DNA from: Candidatus Wallbacteria bacterium
GTDB taxonomy: Bacteria > Muiribacteriota > JAQTZZ01
Length of the DNA stretch: 5,289 nucleotides
Direction of reading: 5' to 3'
Assembly: GCA_028711905.1 (NCBI GenBank)
Contig: JAQTRI010000280.1
Location: 1 to 5,289, forward strand
Translations under genes and position numbers: made by a program
The notes under the pieces: generated by a model
The model's database searches: none
Told to the model about the DNA's origin: nothing
What the model saw: the letters and a program-made list of their open reading frames with translations, nothing else
Shown here: positions 1-5,021 of the stretch, one piece after another
Position numbering within the stretch: the first letter of the stretch is position 1
Layout of the letters: each line of letters opens with the position of its first letter

Positions 1-2
1 AA

Positions 3-419
3 GTGATGGACGCCATGGTCTGGAAGCATTTTCCGGCATCAGGCGGAAAACCGCCGTGGGACTTTAACGGGAAAATCACCAGCACTGCCTTCTGGAACGA
101 GGAGTTCCCCTGTGCCTGCCCTGAAGGCGGGGAATACCATGTTGACCTTTCCAGACCGTACCATCCGTTGAGTGAGGATTCTCCGCATTATTACGAGGTG
201 ATCGCAGCCCCGATCCATTACTGTTCCCGTCACGGCGCTTTCGCCGTTTCACCCTCGTTCACAGGGGAGGTGTTCAATCCATATGTCGACAGTTCCGGAA
301 GCGTCAAACTCAGGCTGCTGATCCTGTTCTGGCTGTCGCTGGCCAGTGCGGCTGTTGTCACTATGGCCGGATATAATCTGTGGGTGCTGGGGAAAGTGTT
401 CCTGGGCAGGGCGTCTTGA
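3..419 (+). CDS. Pseudopilin-motif protein with C-terminal membrane helix (5' end probably outside window)
   Basis: The frame is open from the window edge to TGA at 417-419. The first start codons, GTG at 3 and ATG at 6, have no visible ribosome site inside the window, so the true N-terminus may lie upstream. The visible 138 residues hold CACPEGGEY (about 37-45) and HYCSRHG (about 72-78). This CPxGGxY...CSxHG pattern is one I associate with the C-terminal part of type II secretion/type IV pilin-like proteins in several poorly cultured bacterial groups, where the Cys and His residues may bind metal or form a disulfide. A hydrophobic helix follows at about 103-125 (LRLLILFWLSLASAAVV), then a short tail. 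A C-terminal anchor is unusual for a pilin, whose helix is normally N-terminal. The exact family is not recognised. The gene converges with the nucleotidyltransferase gene, 36 bp away. Confidence 0.7.
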   Translation: MMDAMVWKHFPASGGKPPWDFNGKITSTAFWNEEFPCACPEGGEYHVDLSRPYHPLSEDSPHYYEVIAAPIHYCSRHGAFAVSPSFTGEVFNPYVDSSGSVKLRLLILFWLSLASAAVVTMAGYNLWVLGKVFLGRAS

Positions 420-455
420 AGTTCAGTGGCTTTAATCTGGTTTTTCCGGCATGAT

Positions 456-896
456 CTAAACAAGGCATTTAAGCGCGGTCAGCACCTTCAAGTCTTCGAT
501 ATCCTTGGGCCGCCCGGCGGCTTTTTTCATGCTGATGAGATCGTCCAATGAGGCAAAACGGACTTCAACCGAGCCAAATCTGTCATTAACGCTGTTTTTC
601 CAGACTTCCGAGAAATCGGCTCCTTTCACGAAAGGATGGATGTCCGTTTCCACCAGATACTGGCGGATCAGAACCTTCTTTGCCAGCAGATCCTGCTCGC
701 TTACATCTGTCAGATCATAGCCGAAGTCGACCAGCGCCATTCTGCACATCTTAGCGTTTTCGGGGGTGGGTTCAATGAAAATATCGATGTCCAGGGTGGC
801 CCGTGAATAGCCGTGAACCGGGAAGGCGTATGCCCCGATCACCACGAAACGGACATCATGATCTTTTAGTGATTTCAAAAGGCTTTCTGTGTCCAT
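456..896 (-). CDS. AbiEii/DUF6036-like nucleotidyltransferase
   Basis: The 146-aa product has the signature of small minimal nucleotidyltransferases of the AbiEii/DUF6036 type. FVVIGAYAFPVHGY (17-30) is the Gly-containing loop. RATLDIDIF (32-40) carries the paired acidic residues D36 and D38 expected to bind Mg-NTP. VETDIHPF (82-89) supplies a likely third acid, D85. The C-terminal LISMKKAAGRPKDIEDL (120-136) is the Lys/Arg-rich helix typical of the group. The loop reads GA where many relatives have GG. Length fits a complete protein. ATG at 896 was chosen because the fold begins about 15 residues later; the nearest purine-rich site, GGAG, lies about 13 nt upstream, so translation may depend on coupling to the upstream gene, which it overlaps by 41 nt. 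Relatives act as toxins (AbiEii, MenT) or have unknown roles; toxicity here is inference. Confidence 0.85.
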   Translation of the reverse strand: MDTESLLKSLKDHDVRFVVIGAYAFPVHGYSRATLDIDIFIEPTPENAKMCRMALVDFGYDLTDVSEQDLLAKKVLIRQYLVETDIHPFVKGADFSEVWKNSVNDRFGSVEVRFASLDDLISMKKAAGRPKDIEDLKVLTALKCLV

Positions 897-1035
897 TACG
901 CACCATTATCTCCAGCATTTTGGAGGAGTTTTCGCGCAGCATACGAAAACGCTCTTCAGTAGTGAGGGAGCGCTGGTAGGCAAGCTCGAATTCGAGTTCC
1001 TTTCCCGGATCAGGCGCATCAAGTTTGAGAATCAT
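856..1035 (-). CDS. Small basic protein paired with the nucleotidyltransferase
   Basis: This 59-aa protein begins MILKLDAPDPGKELEF, continues through a charged helical segment LTTEERFRMLRENSSKML (24-41), and ends in NGHRKPFEITKRS. I recall similar 50-60-aa proteins directly upstream of DUF6036-like nucleotidyltransferases, with the NGHRKPFEI(I/T)KR tail as their most conserved part; that is memory of a family, not a search. The frame is open further upstream to an ATG at 1143, but that extension has no ribosome site, runs through a clear promoter and is low-complexity, so ATG at 1035 is preferred. There is no Shine-Dalgarno sequence before it. The last 13 codons including TGA overlap the start of the nucleotidyltransferase gene in another frame. 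A partner or antitoxin-like role is possible but unproven. Confidence 0.75.
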   Translation of the reverse strand: MILKLDAPDPGKELEFELAYQRSLTTEERFRMLRENSSKMLEIMVRNGHRKPFEITKRS

Positions 1036-1041
1036 GCATTT

Positions 1042-1070
1042 ATTATACACAATTGCATCATGAATCGTTA
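1042..1070 (-). promoter_or_regulatory. Promoter of the small-protein/nucleotidyltransferase unit; possible leaderless start
   Basis: On the minus strand a perfect TATAAT occupies 1047-1042. The sequence 17 bp further upstream (1070-1065, TAACGA) is a poor -35 box. Only six bases (AAATGC) separate TATAAT from the ATG at 1035. Transcription would normally begin 6-8 nt after the -10 box, that is on or next to the A of that ATG. With no ribosome site present, the mRNA would be leaderless. This is inferred from spacing only. Confidence 0.5.
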
Positions 1071-1092
1071 TTATTTTTCCCTGTGTGATTGG

Positions 1093-1123
1093 GCAGGTGA
1101 CCAGCGGCTGTGCTGCCACCTGC
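1093..1123. other. Imperfect hairpin in the intergenic region
   Basis: GCAGGTG at 1093-1099 pairs with CACCTGC at 1117-1123. Inside it, CAGC (1102-1105) pairs with GCTG (1112-1115) around a GGCTGT loop, leaving a small asymmetric bulge. It lies 67 bp beyond the stop codon of the membrane-protein gene and upstream of the small-protein promoter. Neither strand has a T-run after the stem, so it is not a classical intrinsic terminator. It could be a mRNA 3'-end structure, a protein-binding site or chance. Confidence 0.4.
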
Positions 1124-1189
1124 AGGGAACAAAGATAATGCATTGTGAAAACTATCAGATAGCGTTTGTTTGATAAATTTCATACAAAA

Positions 1190-3676
1190 CTAAACTGCAA
1201 CTTTAGAATTGTCAGGAATGCGATTTTTTTCCACCTTGAACACCATCACCATGGTGCACAGTTTGATCAGCGCCAGCAGGCCGAATGTCCCGGAAAACCC
1301 AAGCAAAGTCAAGGGAAGAATCCCTCCGCACAGGGCCGCCACACACCCGCCGCCAAGATCGGCGGCATAAAGAAAACCTGCGCTGTTCAGGCTGCCGGAC
1401 CTGGCCTGTTCCCCCGCCCGCAGCAGGTTTCCTGATGTAATGAATCCTGCGCCAAGCAGTATGCCGGATAAGAGCAGCGGCAGGAGCAGGAGGTGGGCTG
1501 CGTAAGGCGGCAGGGAGAATCCTGAGCCGAACAGGGCGGCGAGTAACATGCAGAGCAGAAAAAAACCTGCTTCGATGCGCAGAAGAGATCGTGCGGAAGC
1601 CGGGCTGGAGGAAAGCGCTCGGGATGTCGCAAAACCGCCTGCAGCTATACCTCCCATGAAGACCGAGATAAAAGCCCCGGATTCGTAAAACACTCTGCCG
1701 CAGGAAGCCTGGAATGCCGAAAGGAGCAGCAACTGGCAGAGCATGCCCGCGCAACCGCTGCCGGCTGTAGCGGCATAAACCGGCAGCACCCTGAGGCTGC
1801 CCCTGTACAGAGCGGCCGGGAGTAATGCCGGGATGAGTACGACTGCGAGCATGAGAGGAAGCATGGAAGAGAGGTCCAGTCTGAAAAATTGTCTGGTCAG
1901 TCCCTTCAGCGCATAGGATTGATCATGGTCTGAGAGAATAATGGCTGCTGAAACCGCAGCAGGCTGGAAATCACGGTTGGCCGGGGTTGCTGTTTTCAGC
2001 ATCTGCGATTGCAGCAGGGTTTCCTGTTCCCTGTTCATGCGAAACTGGAGATACTGGGGGCAGAAGACAGAGGTTTTCAGATTGGACTTTTCCATGCGGG
2101 CTGAGAGGGTTTCCTGAGAGAGTTGCGCCAGTTTTGACCCACCAGCGAGATAGATGTTTGTTGATCCGGGCATGACTCTGACCTGGGGAAAAGTATTGCG
2201 CAGGGATGCAGCCACTGAAGCATTGAGCTGCAGCAGTTCCATGCTGTAATAAGCTGTCGAACCGGGAAGAGACAGGGAAAATACCCCGTCCTGCGAAAGG
2301 ATACCTTGTGCCGATTCGAAGAACTCTTCTGTGAAAAAGCGGTTCCCTCCAATGCTTTCCGGGATTCCAGCCGCGGAAATGATTACATCATACTTGAGTT
2401 TGGCAAATTTTTGTGGTGTCCAGCCAGATGTTCTGCAAAAACCTTGATTTGTGGCGGGTCCTGGCTTGGTACAACTTTTTCTCTCCTTCGGCAGGCTCAG
2501 TGTGTTAAAAAGTTGCACCCGGCCACCCCACAAGGGTTTCAGGGCATACTTTGAAAATTTGCCGAACTCAAGATCATACCTGGTCCTGGAATCAACAACA
2601 AAAGATCTGGCATCCTGAAGTACAAGATTCAGCCGTGGATCAGTCAGTTCTTCCATGAGCAGTTCCGAGTTTATTTCCGAGAGGAGTTCCAGCAGCCCGG
2701 GGTCGATTTCCAGGTAATCCACTCTGGTGACAGACTGATATTTAAGAATCTCGCGCAGTATTCCACCTGACCCCCTGCCGAGAAGCAGCACTGATCGAGG
2801 TTCCGGATGGGACAGCATGGCAAAGTGCACTATATCTTCACACAGGGCTGTGTCAGGATCAGGAACAGTGATTGTCGGGTTCCCATTTTCGAATACAGTG
2901 AACTGCTCGCTGTCCCGCAGGACAGTGTAGTTGTTGTAGAGTGTGTTGCGAACAATCCAGGGAATTCTTCCATTCCACTGCCGCTTTATTGACCACTGGT
3001 CCAGACTGGCTGGAATTCCTGAGAAAGTTGCGATGAGCAGTACTGCGACACAGGCGGAAGCGGCTGCCGGTGTAGAGCTCACCCGACCGTTCAGACCCGG
3101 GATTGCTTTGAGTGTAAAGAAGAGTACCGGCAGGATCGGAAGTGCCGCAAGTGTGACAGGATTGAATCTATGCAGCAGGAAATAGGTTGTGATCACACCG
3201 CCGATGACGGTTCCGGCTGTTTCCATCAGAAAGACACGGCTCAGGCTCGACTCAGGCTTCAAATGAGAAAAAAATGGAACAGGCAGCACCAGCAGAAGAC
3301 CATGGACCAGTGAAGGCAGCATGGTGAAGACCAGAGCCCAGACCAGCATCTCAGAAAAGCCGGAATGGCGGCTGAAGTCTGCGAATGCTCCGCGCAAGAC
3401 CCGGAAAGCGATTACACAGGCCGGGGCCAGCAGAGAAAAAAGCAGACCAGTTGACAGGAAAAGGCTCATCGCACTGATCTTTTTTGTGCGGCTGATCCAG
3501 CCTGACTGGGCTGAACCAAGGGCTTCCCACAAGACCCAGCTTCCGATAATGAAGCAGACAGCTGTCACGCTGCCTGAGAAGACAGTCATAAATTCGCGGA
3601 TCATGACGATCTGGAAGGTCGAGCCATAGAAACCGGCTAAGAACACTAATGCGTTGATGGCCTTAAAATTCACCAC
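1190..3676 (-). CDS. Polytopic membrane protein with spermidine-synthase-like domain, carrying a 60-codon insertion
   Basis: From the GTG at 3676 the product has 828 residues. About seven N-terminal membrane helices begin INALVFLAGFYGSTFQ and end near residue 240. A soluble SAM-fold domain follows (about 290-560), then six or seven further helices to the C-terminus. In the soluble domain LLLGRGSGG (about 297-305) is the nucleotide loop, VDYLEIDP (about 320-327) holds the acidic ribose-binding Glu, and LQDAR (about 353-357) and YDVII (429-433) are the later strands. This is the membrane-fused SpeE-like family (Spermine_synth fold), whose function is mostly unknown. After YDVII the sequence is SAAGIPES, so the Asp used by true aminopropyltransferases is absent. 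Residues 369-428 are encoded by a mobile element; without it and its duplicated YD the protein would be 766 aa. The frame is open to TTG 3751 and ATG 3718, both without a ribosome site. GTG 3676/3673 puts the first helix at the usual place and overlaps the deaminase stop, suggesting translational coupling. Confidence 0.85.
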   Translation of the reverse strand: MVNFKAINALVFLAGFYGSTFQIVMIREFMTVFSGSVTAVCFIIGSWVLWEALGSAQSGWISRTKKISAMSLFLSTGLLFSLLAPACVIAFRVLRGAFADFSRHSGFSEMLVWALVFTMLPSLVHGLLLVLPVPFFSHLKPESSLSRVFLMETAGTVIGGVITTYFLLHRFNPVTLAALPILPVLFFTLKAIPGLNGRVSSTPAAASACVAVLLIATFSGIPASLDQWSIKRQWNGRIPWIVRNTLYNNYTVLRDSEQFTVFENGNPTITVPDPDTALCEDIVHFAMLSHPEPRSVLLLGRGSGGILREILKYQSVTRVDYLEIDPGLLELLSEINSELLMEELTDPRLNLVLQDARSFVVDSRTRYDLEFGKFSKYALKPLWGGRVQLFNTLSLPKERKSCTKPGPATNQGFCRTSGWTPQKFAKLKYDVIISAAGIPESIGGNRFFTEEFFESAQGILSQDGVFSLSLPGSTAYYSMELLQLNASVAASLRNTFPQVRVMPGSTNIYLAGGSKLAQLSQETLSARMEKSNLKTSVFCPQYLQFRMNREQETLLQSQMLKTATPANRDFQPAAVSAAIILSDHDQSYALKGLTRQFFRLDLSSMLPLMLAVVLIPALLPAALYRGSLRVLPVYAATAGSGCAGMLCQLLLLSAFQASCGRVFYESGAFISVFMGGIAAGGFATSRALSSSPASARSLLRIEAGFFLLCMLLAALFGSGFSLPPYAAHLLLLPLLLSGILLGAGFITSGNLLRAGEQARSGSLNSAGFLYAADLGGGCVAALCGGILPLTLLGFSGTFGLLALIKLCTMVMVFKVEKNRIPDNSKVAV
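2387..2392. repeat. Target-site duplication, left copy
   Basis: ATCATA lies directly outside the left inverted repeat of the 180-bp element and matches 2573-2578 exactly. On the coding (minus) strand it reads TATGAT, codons Tyr-Asp, and begins the restored YDVII strand of the host protein. Confidence 0.8.
2396..2464 (+). repeat. Dispersed repeat, copy 1 (left part of the 180-bp element)
   Basis: This 69-bp stretch matches 4857-4925 in the same orientation with two mismatches (2445 T/C and 2462 T/C). The match ends just before the internal hairpin, which suggests a conserved end module and a variable centre. Within it, TTTGTGG occurs twice (near 2410 and 2449) in a loosely repeated context ending GTCC, so it may itself derive from a duplication. 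Confidence 0.85.
2472..2515. repeat. Internal inverted repeat of the 180-bp element
   Basis: CAACTTTTT (2472-2480) and AAAAAGTTG (2507-2515) form a perfect 9-bp stem with a 26-base loop. The loop contains CCTTCGGCAGGCTCAG (2485-2500), which resembles the CTTCGACAGGCTCAG-type motif I recall as dispersed in many bacterial genomes. It may be a nested hairpin module. Confidence 0.6.
2573..2578. repeat. Target-site duplication, right copy
   Basis: ATCATA lies directly outside the right inverted repeat and is identical to 2387-2392. On the coding strand it encodes the Tyr-Asp that precedes the inserted peptide. Confidence 0.8.
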
Positions 3677-4799
3677 GGAACCGGTTTTTCCGCTCTTCCG
3701 GAATAAATGTCCGGGCATAGGCTGAAGTAATGGTTTTTCTGATTTCGTCAATAGTCAGACCCAGCCGGATTATGGCCCATAGATAGTCGTCGTCCCAGGT
3801 GGAGCGCTGGATTGTGCTGTCATCGCTGCACAGAGAGAGCGAAAGACCCTGTTCTATGAAGGCGCGTAAAGGATGCTGGCGTTCGAAACTGGAGAAAAGA
3901 TTGGTTTTATAGTTGCTGACCGGGCAGATTTCCAGGTGGACTTTTTCGTTGTATAAACGCAGCATCAGGGATTGATCCTGAACAGCAGCTAAGCCGTGGC
4001 CGATCCGTGAAACACCGAAGCGCAGGGCCCGGTAAATGCTTTCTGTGGTGCCGACCGATCCGGCAACAGCTGTTTCCTCGCCGTTTTCCGTGCTGATCAT
4101 GGCTTCTCCGGCATGACACTTGATGTTCATGCCTGAGTTGTGGAGAACACGGCACTGCTCGATCAGGAATGCTTCAGTCTCCTGGTCGGGGTGCAGGAAG
4201 TCCATGTCAAAATCCCCGATATCGATGCCGCATAAGGGTGTGAACAGCGTGGGTGAAGCTGCGAATTCCTTATGAAGATCCACTATGCGGGCCAGGTAGT
4301 TCTTGTTCCGCAGGTCCCGACTGCCAAGGCATACGATCAGTCCGGCGGCCAGGCCATACTCGCTTTCAGCTTCACAGACAGCGAGGCTGATCGTGCGGAT
4401 CACTTCTTCGTAAAGCGGTTTGCTGCTGGTATGCCTGGCGATGTTTCCGGCAATGTATCCCGGGAAGAAAGAGATCTCCAGAAGCCTGACATTATCGACG
4501 GATGCCCGGAAAATTAGGTCTGAACAGAATTCGCGCAGATCATCGAGACAGGTGACTGCGCAGTTGAGGTTTCTGAAGTAAGCTCCGGTGAAATCCAGGA
4601 GATCGCGCGCCTGATTTTCGATGGAGATCATGCCGAGGAAATCTTCAAAGTTATCCGGGACCTGATTGTCCGGCAGGCTGAGTTTATTTTCGCTGACTAT
4701 GCGCCAGGCGATTTCAGGTGAAAGACTGCCCTCAAGGTGGCAGTGCAGATCGGCCTTGGGCAGGGAATGAATGGTGCTCAGAAGTTCATTGTAATCCAT
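3663..4799 (-). CDS. Adenosine deaminase family enzyme (purine nucleoside / S-adenosyl-type aminohydrolase)
   Basis: The 378-aa protein carries the zinc-dependent deaminase signatures in order. PKADLHCHLEGSL (14-26) holds metal ligands H19 and H21. CGIDIGD (190-196) matches the substrate-binding Gly-Asp region. KCHAGEA (227-233) supplies ligand H229 and catalytic E232. RIGHG (265-269) gives H268, EICPVSNYKTN (290-300) is the conserved strand, and SDD (325-327) gives the final acidic pair. All expected metal and catalytic residues are therefore present. The last motif reads CSDDS where adenosine deaminases usually have NTDDP, so substrate may differ (adenosine, methylthioadenosine, S-adenosylhomocysteine or another nucleoside). 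Length is slightly above the usual 330-350. ATG 4799 follows AAGG at six bases. It is the first gene of a two-gene operon with the SpeE-like membrane protein. No signal peptide is seen, so it is cytoplasmic. Confidence 0.9.
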   Translation of the reverse strand: MDYNELLSTIHSLPKADLHCHLEGSLSPEIAWRIVSENKLSLPDNQVPDNFEDFLGMISIENQARDLLDFTGAYFRNLNCAVTCLDDLREFCSDLIFRASVDNVRLLEISFFPGYIAGNIARHTSSKPLYEEVIRTISLAVCEAESEYGLAAGLIVCLGSRDLRNKNYLARIVDLHKEFAASPTLFTPLCGIDIGDFDMDFLHPDQETEAFLIEQCRVLHNSGMNIKCHAGEAMISTENGEETAVAGSVGTTESIYRALRFGVSRIGHGLAAVQDQSLMLRLYNEKVHLEICPVSNYKTNLFSSFERQHPLRAFIEQGLSLSLCSDDSTIQRSTWDDDYLWAIIRLGLTIDEIRKTITSAYARTFIPEERKNRFRGEF

Positions 4800-4805
4800 A
4801 TACAG

Positions 4806-4809
4806 CCTT
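4806..4809 (-). promoter_or_regulatory. Ribosome binding site of the deaminase gene
   Basis: AAGG on the minus strand lies six bases before the ATG at 4799. It fixes the start and sits at the predicted 5' end of the transcript, so the leader would be very short. Confidence 0.55.
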
Positions 4810-4815
4810 GCGGGT

Positions 4816-4843
4816 ATTGTACCATAATCACAGGTTGTGCAAA
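4816..4843 (-). promoter_or_regulatory. Extended -10 promoter of the deaminase/SpeE-like operon
   Basis: On the minus strand TGGTACAAT gives a -10 box TACAAT (4821-4816) with the TGn extension. TTTGCA (4843-4838) is a four-of-six -35 match at 16-bp spacing. Predicted transcription starts near 4809, about 10 nt before the ATG. The dispersed repeat copy begins 14 bp upstream of the -35 box, so it could influence expression. Confidence 0.55.
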
Positions 4844-4856
4844 ATCAGATTGTTGA

Positions 4857-4925
4857 GAGTTTGGCAAATTTTTGTGGTGTCCAGCCAGATGTTCTGCAAA
4901 AACCTCGATTTGTGGCGGGTCCCGG
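4857..4925 (+). repeat. Dispersed repeat, copy 2 (solo left module)
   Basis: It matches 2396-2464 at 67 of 69 positions, same orientation. Similarity stops abruptly at 4926, and no right inverted repeat (GCCGAACTCAAG type) or clear target duplication is visible before 5021. Left of 4857 the sequence TTGAG is shifted by two bases relative to copy 1. It is therefore a truncated or decayed copy, or another member with a different centre. It lies between the divergent deaminase and helix-turn-helix genes. A CTGTCGAAGGGG string at 4978-4989 is loosely the inverse of the hairpin-loop motif of copy 1. Confidence 0.85.
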
Positions 4926-5010
4926 TCTGCTTAAAAAACTCCATGAACGCCCTGTGCGCTAAAGACCAGCCCTTTTTCTGTCGAAGGGGATTAAAGTAGA
5001 TGTGTAGCTC

Positions 5011-5016
5011 AGGGGG
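5011..5016 (+). promoter_or_regulatory. Ribosome binding site of the helix-turn-helix gene
   Basis: AGGGGG lies five bases before the ATG at 5022, a suitable purine-rich site that supports this start. No convincing promoter was found between 4926 and 5010. Confidence 0.55.
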
Positions 5017-5021
5017 CAAAA

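Larger units (their letters stand above)
2393..2572. mobile_element. 180-bp palindromic MITE-like element inserted in frame in a coding gene
   Basis: The ends are inverted repeats: CTTGAGTTTGGCAAATTTT at 2393-2411 matches the reverse complement of 2554-2572 at 18 of 19 positions (the mismatch is 2401/2564). A perfect 6-bp direct repeat ATCATA flanks the element at 2387-2392 and 2573-2578. Length is exactly 60 codons, and with one duplicated target 62. Read from minus-strand position 2572 it has no stop; each of the other five frames has at least one. The encoded peptide (LEFGKFSKYALKP... to ...WTPQKFAKLK) is strongly basic, with 12 Lys/Arg and 2 Glu. Inside lies a 9-bp inverted repeat (2472-2480/2507-2515). 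There is no transposase, so it must have moved with proteins supplied elsewhere. The first 69 bp recur at 4857-4925. The family is not recognised. Confidence 0.8.

Noticed and set aside
420..455. Bidirectional terminator between the convergent genes
   Set aside because: I found T-rich sequence but no convincing stem of adequate length on either strand.
1036..1143. N-terminal extension of the small protein to ATG 1143
   Set aside because: The extension covers a perfect TATAAT box, lacks a ribosome site, and precedes the family-like start MILKLDAPDPGK.
1166..1435. Plus-strand reading frame with a run of His residues
   Set aside because: It lies opposite the end of the membrane-protein gene, has no ribosome site or family resemblance, and is a shadow frame.
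2306..2554. Plus-strand frame crossing the mobile element (also reads LEFGKF at the left end)
   Set aside because: The shared LEFGKF arises only because the ends are inverted repeats. The frame stops within the element and is opposite a well-supported gene.
2393..2572. Intein or acquired protein domain as explanation of the insertion
   Set aside because: It is far too short and lacks splicing motifs (no N-terminal Cys/Ser or C-terminal His-Asn). Inverted ends and target duplication point to a DNA element.
4828..5019. Minus-strand 63-codon frame in the divergent intergenic region
   Set aside because: Most of it is the dispersed repeat read in a frame different from that used in copy 1, and it spans the deaminase promoter. 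No ribosome site is seen.
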